The position numbers and the translations under genes were made by a program. Of a stretch of 64,000 nucleotides of DNA, positions 28,792 to 38,479 are shown piece after piece. This DNA is from Histomonas meleagridis (lineage: Eukaryota; Parabasalia; Tritrichomonadida; Dientamoebidae), in assembly GCA_020186115.1 (NCBI GenBank), contig WSYJ01000149.1:310001-374000 (forward strand), given 5' to 3'. Below the pieces are notes generated by a model that was given only the letters and a program-made list of their open reading frames with translations, had not been told where the DNA came from and did not search any database. Each line of letters starts with the position of its first letter. Positions within the stretch are counted from its first letter, which is position 1.

Positions 28792-29285
28792 TATTACATA
28801 ATATTGATATTAATTTGTAAAATTTAATTAAAACTGTAATTTATTTTCTTGTATATATCTTGAAACAGTAAATTTTGTTGTGCTTATAACACTTTTGTAT
28901 TAAAATATTTTAATTGAATCAGATATATCGTTTTTCTTTGTTATAGATGCTATTATTAATTGAAGTTATTGTTTTACTCACTGACCGTAGATGATATTTC
29001 ACCTTCTATGAACCGAAAGCGAACTATTATTCAGAAGATGGAAAACTTTTTTCTTTTCAAAAACACTTTTGATCGTGCGCACGTAATTTTTATCAAAAAG
29101 TTCGGAATAAATTCGATTTTTTCTGCGTGTTATCGTCCAAACGTCTGGCAAAAAACCTCCGCCGTTTAATTTTAAATTGCACTAGTTGAGAGCCAAAAAC
29201 GCAGAAAATTTGAATGAAATGTACAGATTTGACAAATTTTTGATTGAAAAGAAGTTGAAATAATAAAAAGTTTCATTGTTTAGTA
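28792..29285. other. Intergenic region
   Basis: An open frame of 69 codons at 28960-29169 lacks any family resemblance and is not called. GTTTCATTG at 29271-29279, just before the next ATG, fits the trichomonad initiator consensus. Confidence 0.4.
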
Positions 29286-29855
29286 ATGCCTTGCAAACCA
29301 AGCTGCTGTAAAAACGCACTCATTATGCTCTTCTCAATAATAGGAGTTCTCCTTTCATTAGCACTGATGATTGTTATTGTTGTTAAGTTTGGAATGATCA
29401 AAGATCTTTATGATAATCAAACATTCTTTATTATCTTAATTGTAATTACTTGTATTGGCGTTTTCGTTCTTTTTATGTCGATTTCTGGTGGTTGCGCTGG
29501 TTCCAAAGGTTTCAGAATTTCTGTTTCCGTTTTCCTTTATATTTATGGGGCTATTGGAGCAGTATTTGCCATTCTAATATATATATACAAGGGTGGCTTC
29601 GCACAAGATGTTGTAACTTACTTGGGAATCCATTTCTACAATGATAAACTAACAGAAGCAATTGAAAAAGCATTTGGCTGTTGTGCAATACTTTCGTTAA
29701 GAACAGAATGCTTGTCATTAGAAGCAAAAAGATGTGTTTCTTCCATTCCGGATGATATTGAGATTTTTTCATACGTTTCGTTGGGTGTCTTCTTCGCTGC
29801 TTTTGTTTTGATGATCATAGCAGGTGTTCTTTTAGATTGCACGTCTTGCGGATGA
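29286..29855 (+). CDS. Tetraspanin-like four-TM membrane protein
   Basis: The 189-residue product has four hydrophobic segments (about 10-33, 45-63, 75-99 and 160-184) with a cysteine-rich N-terminus (PCKPSCCKNAL) and a larger loop (about 100-158) between the third and fourth. That loop holds FGCCAI plus two more cysteines (TECLS, KRCVSS), echoing the CCG motif and disulfides of tetraspanin large loops. Tetraspanins organise surface membrane microdomains. The loop is short and the CCG motif is imperfect, so assignment is to the general fold only. A Cys pair near the C-terminus (LDCTSC) could be palmitoylated. Confidence 0.65.
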   Translation: MPCKPSCCKNALIMLFSIIGVLLSLALMIVIVVKFGMIKDLYDNQTFFIILIVITCIGVFVLFMSISGGCAGSKGFRISVSVFLYIYGAIGAVFAILIYIYKGGFAQDVVTYLGIHFYNDKLTEAIEKAFGCCAILSLRTECLSLEAKRCVSSIPDDIEIFSYVSLGVFFAAFVLMIIAGVLLDCTSCG

Positions 29856-29916
29856 ACAAAATTAATTAAAATTTCACCATTTGATTTCATTTCACATTTC
29901 TCTTTATTTATGTAAT

Positions 29917-30066
29917 TGAGTTTTTTTAAAGCGGGTTATCATTAAAAGGACAAATGGATATCAATTTACTGCAAAATTGTTTCCTCAAGAAATTGGAACT
30001 AATACAGAAGATATTTTTCGAAATTATTTTGAACTATTTGACGCATCGCTTACAAAAGCACAGTAA
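29917..30066 (+). other. Orphan open frame, possible gene 3' end
   Basis: A frame from the TGA at about 29914 to TAA at about 30066 reads VFLKRVIIKRTNG, YQFTAKLFPQEIG and FELFDASLTKAQ. It looks protein-like (mixed composition, few Asn/Ile runs) but has no ATG and is only about 47 codons. It could be the end of a broken gene or of a spliced small protein; SRP14-like C-termini came to mind, but the match is too weak to call. Confidence 0.3.
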
Positions 30067-30129
30067 AATTAGGAATCGTCATTACTTAAAATAGTGAAAT
30101 AACAACTTAAAAAAAAATAACAGATTTAT

Positions 30130-33100
30130 TCAATAACAAATATCGATATAAGTTTGACACAAAGTTTGCGCCTTAGCCTCCGGGTGATTTGGCTTTTCCA
30201 TTTTATGTGTCTGGGGGCTTATGAATTCATTTATAAAAATGATAATTGTACGAACGAAAAATGTCAACATTCTCTTTAACACAATCTGTGTTTTCACCAT
30301 TGCTTTTCCCGTAGAAGTTAAGTCAACTCTGAATAATCCATTTTCTAATGGATAAACTAATATGTAATATTTATTTGAATTTGATAAAAATATATTTTCA
30401 TTAAAACCTCTGCCACTTTCTATCCAAACAATAACTATTGGATTCTCAAGTATTAAATTCATTTTCTTGATTTTATAAGGATCATCAAAAGTTGGCTTAA
30501 AAAGTGTCGGAGTTTGGAACGATATTTCATATAACAAGTCCGAGTAAAGTAAAACATTCAATTTACTATCGTTTGATGTAAAGCTGTCATAACCGCTCTT
30601 CATAACGGTTAAATTTCCTAATGAAACTAAAAACTCTTGGAATCTTGGAGAGGTTTCTTCTAATGTCATTGTAAGCAAATCAGATTGCTTTGAATGGTTT
30701 TCATCCGTGAATAATAAACCTACTTTCAAATGTTTCTTTGATAGATTATCTTGAAATGATTTTAAAAATTCCTTTGTTTCTTGATTCTTAGGTAAAGATA
30801 ACAATGTTTCGGGTTCAAGTGGATCAAGAATTCCAAGTAATGTCATTGGTGTTGATGGTTGTAATGGTGAAATTTCACTCATTTCAACAACATTTACAGG
30901 ATCTGATACTTGACGCATGACCTTTTCATACGATGATTCTATGCTTTTAAGTGATGCCATAATTTCATTAATCAATGGAAAAGAATGTAATGAATTTGTT
31001 AGATCAGATCTTAAATTTATAATATTCATGACCTCAGCCAAAGGCCTTGTAAAGTTCTGTTGAAAGTCTGGGACAAATTCATCAGTTAACTTAATTGTTT
31101 CCAAATCTTCGAAAATATTTGGTAATATTTTTTCGTCTGATTTAAATGGCTTAAATTCCCATGAAAATATTCCAGAATCACTTAAGCACATTAAGCCATC
31201 TTTTGAAGGAATATAATAATTTCCAAATTGAGTCAAAAACACGTTTTTTGTTTCCGCATCAAAGATTTGATTGAATGGGTATAACCCAAATTGAGATGTT
31301 AACAACAAAAGTGACAATTCAAATTTTTGATTTTTGTTTTCTTTGTTCTCCATTAAAAAATTCAAAAAAATTTCATAAACTTTGGACTTATAGATCAAAT
31401 TATAATTATAAATTAATAAAGATGAACAATATAATAGAAATGTATTATACCAATTTATGTTTTCAATATTTTTTAAAACTAAACAAAGTCTGACAATTTT
31501 TTCAATGAAATCGGAAGTTTCGGTTTGATACAATTCTGAGATTGAATGAAATAACGGCAACGAACTCAGTAAAGCATACAAAACTATGTCACTTTTTTGG
31601 TTAATTCCTTCGATAATTCTGTCAAATGAATTTATAATGTAATTATTCACTTTATTATTTGAAAGTAAAACGAAAGAAATCAATTGAACATATGAGTGAA
31701 TAATTAACGGAAATTCCTTGAATGAAATTTTATTTAAAATTTCAATTACTGCATCGAATAAATTCTCATTTTTATAATCCAAAACATATTCGTAATCATT
31801 AATTAATTGATCTTTTTCATCATTTAACATCGATTTAACATCATTAATGAAATCTTCTGGAAAATAAAACGTTTTAATGAACAATGGATATGATGTAATG
31901 AATCCAATTATTAAATTTGTTAATTTAATTTTTTCTTTTTCTATTAAACAAATTAAAATCGGAATTAAAAATTGCGAACCAGAAAAACTATTTTTTATGA
32001 ATTTGATCGATGCTTTAAATGCTTTGTAACGAATTTCTTCATTTTGATTTAATAACATCTCAATAACAATTGAATATAATTTCGTTAATGAATTTATATC
32101 AAAACAATTTTTATATGATAATTTCGTTATTAATTTATATAAAATGTTAAATGATATAAATGAAATTTCATTTTTTTGATATGTAATAACATTAATCAAA
32201 TATTCAAACGAATATAATATTAAGTTATACTCGTTTTGTTCTATTTCCATTGGCCAAACATTTAATTTTACCAATGAATAAAAATATGATAATAATGGAA
32301 AACAGAAATTTTCATTTGACATGTCATCGAATAATGAAATGTAATAATTTATCATTGTTTTGTTACATTCTGTAATTCTTGGAATAGATATAAACGAAAG
32401 TTCTTTTTGAAAAGTTTCGAATTTTTGTATTTTTAACGATATTTGTGGAATCGGCTTTAAATTCGACTCATTAAATATGTTCCGAAGATTGGAATATAAC
32501 CAATCATTTTTGTGGTTGATAATATGTTCATTCTTTTTAAGTTGTAAATATTTATCACAATATTCAAATAATTCATCGATTTGCATTTCGAACATTGTTA
32601 AAAATGATTCGACTGCGAATATTTGTGAAAAATGAACAGCAATTGATAAATATAATGTGTTATTATTAATTAATATATGTATTAAATCTTTTAAGTCGAT
32701 TTGTCTTATTGTAATAAATTGTAATAAGAAACAAAATAAAAATGAAACACTGACACTTTTGGATGAATATTCTTTAAATATGAAAACAAAAAATTCCGAA
32801 ATTTGTTGTATGTTTTGTAAAGAAAAAATCGAATCAAAAAAGGTGGTAACAAATCGTTCGGCAACTGTTATTACAACTTTGTTCTCTGGATCCGGATCTT
32901 CTAATATTTGGATAAATATTTTGATGATTTTAATGGCTTTGTCCATCGAATCATTAAATAATTCTTTGATCTTGACAAGCGATGTTAAAAATGTTAATAT
33001 CGCAATTAAGTCGCGTTTGTTAAGTGTGGGAATGGTTGCCTCAAAAAAGTATATGAAAATGGATAAAATCGCTGAAGATTGTGATATTGGTAAAATGTCA

Positions 33101-33843
33101 TTTTTGATGTCATTGAATTGATTAACAAAATAATAAAGTTGTGAAACAAAGGTTTCGGGTGGAGGACTTTTGAAGCCAACATCTAAAGCACATTTTGGAC
33201 ATGATTCTGCTATGCTATGATAGGTGATGGAGAGAATGTATTTGGAAAGAATATGAACACATGTACGAGGAAAAGCTGACCAATTGTTGTTAATAAACTT
33301 AAGAATAAGGTTAAGTTGTGATTCAGCAGATTCTAAGGTGGACGTTGATGGATCAGGATTATATATGTGCTTAACATTTTGAAAGAGAGATATAAGACTT
33401 TGCTCTTCTTCTGGATCACGAGAAAATCTGTTATATGGAATCATAAAAGTTAAGGAATCATGAAATAAATCTAAATTTGGTTCATCGACTAAAACAATTA
33501 ACTGAAGAAGTAGGTTGAGAGCTGTTGTACGTATGCTTTCAGGTGAAAGTGGATGCATCAAAATTGAGAAAATTGTATTTAAAGTGCTCGCATTATGTAG
33601 AATTGTACTCTCTGTTAAGTAAGGAAATATTTTTGAAAATGAACTAAATATTTTATTGAATATTTTTTCAATTTCTTTGTCTTTCTTTGACTTATTTCGA
33701 CCATTTTGAGGTGATTCAGACTGAATACTTATAAATTCAAGGACTAGATTCAGAAACTCAGCAAAGCTATTTGTTATAAATTGTTTTGGTGCAAATGTTT
33801 TATCTTTAAGGATAAATTTTAGTTGGCTCGAAAGAGAAGGCAT
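30130..33843 (-). CDS. RalGAP/tuberin-type large GAP with C-terminal Rap-GAP domain
   Basis: The 1237-residue product is a long helical (HEAT-like) protein with a C-terminal Rap-GAP-type domain at about 1040-1200. There KHLKVGLLFTDE, FQEFLVSLGNLTVMKSGYDSF, LNVLLYSDLLYEISFQTPTL and NPIVIVWIESG follow the RalGAP/TSC2 order (KVGVIYV...FxxFLxxLG...EIxFHVxTxMP...GNDxVxIVW). The family stimulates GTP hydrolysis on Ral, Rheb or Rap. The catalytic Asn of the HIGND motif is not evident; the matching stretch reads MNLILENPIVIVW, so activity is uncertain. The N-terminal part shows no other domain. The stop is TGA, with TAAA two bases later. Confidence 0.78.
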   Translation of the reverse strand: MPSLSSQLKFILKDKTFAPKQFITNSFAEFLNLVLEFISIQSESPQNGRNKSKKDKEIEKIFNKIFSSFSKIFPYLTESTILHNASTLNTIFSILMHPLSPESIRTTALNLLLQLIVLVDEPNLDLFHDSLTFMIPYNRFSRDPEEEQSLISLFQNVKHIYNPDPSTSTLESAESQLNLILKFINNNWSAFPRTCVHILSKYILSITYHSIAESCPKCALDVGFKSPPPETFVSQLYYFVNQFNDIKNDILPISQSSAILSIFIYFFEATIPTLNKRDLIAILTFLTSLVKIKELFNDSMDKAIKIIKIFIQILEDPDPENKVVITVAERFVTTFFDSIFSLQNIQQISEFFVFIFKEYSSKSVSVSFLFCFLLQFITIRQIDLKDLIHILINNNTLYLSIAVHFSQIFAVESFLTMFEMQIDELFEYCDKYLQLKKNEHIINHKNDWLYSNLRNIFNESNLKPIPQISLKIQKFETFQKELSFISIPRITECNKTMINYYISLFDDMSNENFCFPLLSYFYSLVKLNVWPMEIEQNEYNLILYSFEYLINVITYQKNEISFISFNILYKLITKLSYKNCFDINSLTKLYSIVIEMLLNQNEEIRYKAFKASIKFIKNSFSGSQFLIPILICLIEKEKIKLTNLIIGFITSYPLFIKTFYFPEDFINDVKSMLNDEKDQLINDYEYVLDYKNENLFDAVIEILNKISFKEFPLIIHSYVQLISFVLLSNNKVNNYIINSFDRIIEGINQKSDIVLYALLSSLPLFHSISELYQTETSDFIEKIVRLCLVLKNIENINWYNTFLLYCSSLLIYNYNLIYKSKVYEIFLNFLMENKENKNQKFELSLLLLTSQFGLYPFNQIFDAETKNVFLTQFGNYYIPSKDGLMCLSDSGIFSWEFKPFKSDEKILPNIFEDLETIKLTDEFVPDFQQNFTRPLAEVMNIINLRSDLTNSLHSFPLINEIMASLKSIESSYEKVMRQVSDPVNVVEMSEISPLQPSTPMTLLGILDPLEPETLLSLPKNQETKEFLKSFQDNLSKKHLKVGLLFTDENHSKQSDLLTMTLEETSPRFQEFLVSLGNLTVMKSGYDSFTSNDSKLNVLLYSDLLYEISFQTPTLFKPTFDDPYKIKKMNLILENPIVIVWIESGRGFNENIFLSNSNKYYILVYPLENGLFRVDLTSTGKAMVKTQIVLKRMLTFFVRTIIIFINEFISPQTHKMEKPNHPEAKAQTLCQTYIDICY

Positions 33844-34539
33844 TTGCTTGTCACTTTTTCAGTAGTTAAGCAAATCGACCTAGTCAAAAAAATCATATCG
33901 TCTGATATTTAGAGCAGTTTTCTGCGGTGATATTTATGAATTTGATAGCAGTGTCAAATATTTGTCAAACAAAATTGAAGCAACTGAACGTTTTCAAGAA
34001 AAAAAAATGAGGCAAGACTTCAATTTAATCATGACTAAAAAACATATAATCTAGCTCTGTAGTATTACTAAGCAAGAGGACAGTGAGTTCACTGTATTTT
34101 TTTGAATTCGTTTCGAAATATATTTTCATTTCTTTTGTTATAACAATGATTTTCGATATATTAACATGTCATCATAAAGATGCTCAAGCAAGTATATATA
34201 ACTTTATTATTAAAAGTTATAAATGAAATTTTCATTCACAAATCAATTGATTTATAATATTTCACCATATTTTCCATAAACACTATTTAGTGCATCATAA
34301 ATTCATAATGAGGGCAATATTACTGTTTAAATTTAAAAATTAATTTCAATTATATTCCACATCCCATGTGTACCAAAATTATTTAATGTTACTGTGATTA
34401 TGTAACACAGATATAAATTAATAATCATGCCTTTTTCAATAAATGTCTTTCTAACAACAGGGAAAATAAGAAAACTTATAAGTTGACAATTAATTGACAA
34501 AAATAAAACGATTCAAAATTTTCTGACATATTTTATTGA
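33844..34539. other. Divergent intergenic region
   Basis: About 700 bp of AT-rich DNA between the RalGAP and UBX-protein starts. I see no gene or repeat. Confidence 0.4.
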
Positions 34540-35364
34540 ATGCAACAGGATCCATTTTGCAATAATGTCACAGAGGCGCTTAACAGAAAATCTCAACACC
34601 CTTATATGACTTTAATCGTATCTATTGAAACTGATCAAAACATCATGAATTATTTTTGGGATAATCCTTTAGTTCATGCTACTGTTTCAGAAAATTTCAT
34701 CATTTTGAGAATATCACAACTTTCAAACCAAACAGAAATAACACAATTTTCACAACTTTTTCCTGTTTCAAATATTCCATCTTTATTTGTATTTGGTCCA
34801 AATTCAAATGGGGTTACCTATTCCTGGTCTGACAATTATCCATCTGCTCAAGAATTTTATAATTATTTCAATAAAAATGAAGAACAATCTGATAATATCA
34901 AATCAGATATTTCCGACCAAGAAGTAAAATCCAATCAAAAAACTAAAATTGCTGTATACTTTAATAATCGTGTTGTCACTAAAGAATTTCCAATCAATTC
35001 AAGACTTCAAGAATTACGTGAATGGATCGAGTCAGAATTCGGACCAGGATTTTCAATCTTCTTAACACATAAACGAAAGAGCATTGATGACTTGGATGAC
35101 TCTTTAACGATTAAGCAAGCACAAATGTGTCCATCTTCATTTTTAAGATTAATTCCGAAATCAGATAAAACAACGCAAGAAAATATGTCAATCAATGAGA
35201 ACGAGGACTTGCCATACATAGGCAACGAAGAAACAGCAGAAGTTCCGGTGGAAGATGACCAACCACAAAATACATTCACGAAATATTTGCTGAAGTTTCT
35301 TTCGATTTTTAACCCTTTTGATGACGTTGTTGAAGTCGAAGATTTCTTCCAAAGCAAAGAATGA
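34540..35364 (+). CDS. UBX-domain protein, UBXN4/erasin-like
   Basis: The 274-residue product has an N-terminal thioredoxin-like (UAS) region (about 15-115; YMTLIVSIETDQ, IPSLFVFGPNSNGVTYSW), a linker, and a UBX domain (about 136-212; TKIAVYFNNRVVTKEFPINSRLQELREWIE). After an acidic stretch, a short hydrophobic segment near the C-terminus (YLLKFLSIFNPF) resembles the membrane hairpin of UBXN4/erasin. UBXN4 tethers Cdc48/p97 to the ER for protein degradation. The UBX loop lacks a clear FPR, so p97 binding is inferred. With the p47-like gene, this gives two Cdc48 cofactors in the window. Confidence 0.75.
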   Translation: MQQDPFCNNVTEALNRKSQHPYMTLIVSIETDQNIMNYFWDNPLVHATVSENFIILRISQLSNQTEITQFSQLFPVSNIPSLFVFGPNSNGVTYSWSDNYPSAQEFYNYFNKNEEQSDNIKSDISDQEVKSNQKTKIAVYFNNRVVTKEFPINSRLQELREWIESEFGPGFSIFLTHKRKSIDDLDDSLTIKQAQMCPSSFLRLIPKSDKTTQENMSINENEDLPYIGNEETAEVPVEDDQPQNTFTKYLLKFLSIFNPFDDVVEVEDFFQSKE

Positions 35365-35949
35365 AATAAATATGTAAATAAAGCATTGTTTAAACGACTA
35401 ATGTAATTTAATATTGAGAATTGTTGGTTCTTAAAAAACTGAAGCTATTAATTTTGTATATTCGCGCTTACGAGTTATTCTTTTTCAAAAAATATTTACA
35501 AGTTTTGGATAACAATTATGGATGCAAGCAACAATTTATAAAATTATATAATTTTTATATAAAGAGTGAATGATCTTAACCACAAAGGAAATAGATTTTT
35601 AGTCGAAAATGTACACAAAGTGGGACCCTCAAAAAATTTGTCAATATATTTTTTCAATTCCATCCATTGGAGTATTTTGGCTATCGTCGGAAAAAAAACA
35701 GTTATCAAATTTGAGACGCACTTTTTCTGATAAAAAAACGTTGGTTTGAAAACAAAAACAATTGATGTTGATAATCGTGTCGATAAAAATTGGGCGAAAA
35801 TTGTGTTTGATATAAATAATTAATAATAATTACCATAAAAACTTCGTTGTTGCTCGGTGAAAGGAAAGACATACCAAACTTAAAACAGAACATTTAAATG
35901 AATAAAAGCATTCGGTTGGCGCTGTATCAATTAATACCATATCATATTA
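35365..35949. other. Intergenic region
   Basis: AT-rich; no gene seen. The 62-codon open frame at 35705-35893 (minus) is not credible. Confidence 0.4.
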
Positions 35950-36620
35950 TCCCTTACATTTTTGTGTATATTGATAAAGGTTTTCAATTTCATTTTCAAA
36001 TTGTTTATTTTTATCATGTCTAATTATATTATACAATTGACTAGCCAAAAAATTGGTTGCATTAAAACGGCGAATGAGATCGTAGGCATTCCAAATCTTG
36101 CTTCTTTATTCATTTTGTCTTTTTGATTTGAAGTTAAAAGGGGAAACTTGCTTTCTACTAGATTATCGATTCTCGAGACTATGACAATGATAAAGGCTTT
36201 CATTATTAATCCGATATATTATATTTTTTTGTATTCTAATTGTAAAAGTCGTTGGACATTCATATAATTTCTTTGCATGAAACTTGCATACGAATTTCGT
36301 ATATTATATATTGACATTTTTTCTAATATAGATTCGAATCATTACATGAAAATGGGCAAATCTTTTTAATTGATTCATCTTTTATTGTTGTCTTTATTTC
36401 ATTATATTCAGTGATGTTTCTTCCTTTCAAGTTACCTAAAAAGTTAATGAAATCAGTTGGTGTTTCATATCATTCGTCATTTTTGGGCGATGGATTTGTA
36501 AGTCCTAAACTTTCTAATTCGTGATTTATTTTGTCTGAAATGCTTAATAGAGCATAAGAAAAATCAAAATGGTTATCATTTAAAGTTTCTTCTGGATGGT
36601 TACTTTTTCATTTGAATTAA
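35950..36620 (-). pseudogene. Unidentified gene relic
   Basis: Two stretches on the minus strand look like former coding sequence. One near 36333-36605 reads HFDFSYALLSISDKINHELE...PTDFINFLGNLKGRNITEYN, with one in-frame TGA. Another at about 35955-36110 reads SKIWNAYDLIRRFNATNFLASQLYNIIRHDKN and ends QKCKG-stop. The region between them is frame-disrupted. I do not recognise the family. It abuts the left end of the Tc1-like element. Confidence 0.4.
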
Positions 36621-36740
36621 TGAACATCGTTTCGTTTTATTTTAAAATAACGTTCTAATTATATATATATATACCACCACTCAGAACGTTAATAGCATAT
36701 AAGGTTAGTAATAATATAGATAATAGTAATAATATAAACT

Positions 36741-36760
36741 TGTGAAAATAAATCGGCATT
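36741..36760. repeat. Left terminal inverted repeat (inner part)
   Basis: Reads TGTGAAAATAAATCGGCATT. Its complement recurs at 38142-38161 with two mismatches. Confidence 0.75.
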
Positions 36761-36807
36761 GAGGAAACTCAATGAATTTTTTGAATACAGACCGTTAATT
36801 ATTAGGG

Positions 36808-37974
36808 ATGAACAAGGCTGAGAACATAATCAACCTTTACAAACAAGGATTCAGCCAAAAACAAATAGCAGACATACTGCATGTTGGAACTCATCGAGTT
36901 GGTGATACAATTCGACAGTTTACCTCAACGAATGAAATTCCAAAACAATCAAAACGTGGAAGGCCTCAAGTAATTAATAATCAAATAAAAGAATATATCG
37001 AAATTAAAACACTTCAAGACGCATCATTAACATCAGTTAAATTATCACAACAAATAGAAGATATTTTTCATAAATCAATTTCACCACAATATGTCTCAAA
37101 AATTAGAAACGAAATGAGATTTCAGTATCGACCTCCTAAAACAGAACAGCTTTTAAACGAAGAACAGATTAATGCAAGAAAAAAATTTTGCTCAAAAATG
37201 TTAACACAAACACAATTTTTGGATAAAATTGCCTTTTCAGACGAATGTAGATTTGTATTAAGTAAAGACAATAGATGGGTGTGGGTAAGCAAAGGAGATT
37301 ATACTCCAAATTCAATATCAAGAAATGTAAAATTTCCCCAGTCAATTATGATTTTTGGGGTAATTTCATGTAACTATAAGAGCAAACTTGTAATAATACA
37401 AAAATCTGTGAACTCTGAGCAATATATAGAGAATATGATTAAATCTGATTTCATCAATGGGATGAATGAACTACATGGAAAATTAGATTGGGTGTACATG
37501 CAGGACGGAGCTAGGTGCCACACATCTGTTGATTCTATTGATTGGTTGGAGGAGCGACTCGATGTGATTACTGATTGGCCACCCAACTCCCCCGACTTAA
37601 ATCCCATAGAATTACTATGGGCAATAATGAAGCGTATTGTAGCTGAACAAATGCCGAGCACTGTAGAGGAGCTTAAAAAACTGCTTGAAAAAACTTGGAA
37701 TGAACTTGACATGGAATTAATTAACAAGCTTTGTTCGGGTTTCGTCGACCGTTTACGCCTCTGCTTGGAAATGGAGGGGCAGTCGATTTTAAGATTCTTA
37801 GGATTAGCGAAAGATTTAAAAGAGGCTACACTAAAAAAAAGAGACTATACGCGATGGACAGAAGAAGAGGACATGTTACTTCATGATTTGGTAACAAAAA
37901 TTGAACATCAAAAATCATCAAAAATTGATTTCCCAACATATAAACAAAAGAGATCCGATTTCATGCAAAAATAG
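36808..37974 (+). CDS. Tc1-like transposase with C-terminal Myb-like segment
   Basis: The 388-residue product has an N-terminal helix-turn-helix (6-40; LYKQGFSQKQIADILHVGTH), the basic GRPQ motif (51-54) and a second DNA-binding region to about 110. The catalytic domain carries Asp145 (FSDECRF), Asp233 (MQDGARCHTS) and Glu268 (SPDLNPIELLW), with 34 residues between the last two: DD34E, the Tc1 signature, not mariner DD34D. It cuts and inserts the element at TA sites. After the usual end near 335, a tail reads RDYTRWTEEEDMLLHDLVTKI, like the start of a Myb/SANT helix; this is unusual for Tc1. The ORF is unbroken, with all catalytic residues present. The stop is not in TAAA, unlike many host genes here. 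Confidence 0.93.
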   Translation: MNKAENIINLYKQGFSQKQIADILHVGTHRVGDTIRQFTSTNEIPKQSKRGRPQVINNQIKEYIEIKTLQDASLTSVKLSQQIEDIFHKSISPQYVSKIRNEMRFQYRPPKTEQLLNEEQINARKKFCSKMLTQTQFLDKIAFSDECRFVLSKDNRWVWVSKGDYTPNSISRNVKFPQSIMIFGVISCNYKSKLVIIQKSVNSEQYIENMIKSDFINGMNELHGKLDWVYMQDGARCHTSVDSIDWLEERLDVITDWPPNSPDLNPIELLWAIMKRIVAEQMPSTVEELKKLLEKTWNELDMELINKLCSGFVDRLRLCLEMEGQSILRFLGLAKDLKEATLKKRDYTRWTEEEDMLLHDLVTKIEHQKSSKIDFPTYKQKRSDFMQK

Positions 37975-38141
37975 GTGGTACACATGTGTAAGAAAGAAGC
38001 AGGCAGAAATATTGGAAAAAAAATTAAAAAATTTATTAATAAAAATTGAATAAAAAAGAGATTTTCGAAATTAAATCGACAATAATTCAGTTGTCAATTT
38101 TGAGAAGTTTACATACTATCTTATCATTTTTCAATCTATCG

Positions 38142-38161
38142 TAATGCCGAATTATTTTCAC
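38142..38161. repeat. Right terminal inverted repeat (inner part)
   Basis: Starts AATGCCGAATTATTTTCACC; complement of 36741-36760 with two mismatches. Confidence 0.75.
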
Positions 38162-38216
38162 CAGTTCATATAATAATAGCAATATTTCTTATAGTAATAA
38201 TATGTTTATGATTGGT

Positions 38217-38479
38217 ACAATAATGAAATTCTTTCAATCTTACATACAAGATGATTTTTTGATTTAAATTATTTTTATTCAATTCTGATCCCATTCAATT
38301 TTTTTAATTTAATTTTATATGATACAAAACGGCACTTATTTTATTCAATTTTATTCATTTAATTTCACTTGGCGTAAAGAGTCACTACTTATCCAAAAAA
38401 ACAAAAAATTTGAAAACATAAATTTATAATAATTCAATGGAAACGACCGTCATGCCCTGGAATACGATTCCTCGCAAAT
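38217..38479. other. Intergenic flank of the transposon
   Basis: AT-rich, without recognisable genes. Similarity to the BEACH 3' end starts at about 38480. Confidence 0.4.

Larger units (their letters stand above)
36672..38216 (+). mobile_element. Tc1-like DNA transposon (DD34E) with inverted repeats
   Basis: A single-ORF element is bounded by imperfect terminal inverted repeats. The best-matching inner parts are 36741-36760 and 38142-38161, which match at about 18 of 20 positions after reverse complement. Weaker similarity extends about 40 bp outward through AT-rich repeats (TAGTAATAATAT-like). The ends proposed here are TACCA at 36672 and its complement TGGTA at 38216, each starting with the TA target dinucleotide of Tc1 elements. 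The outermost bases are uncertain because the flanks are AT microsatellite. The transposase ORF is intact, so the copy may be young. Confidence 0.72.
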
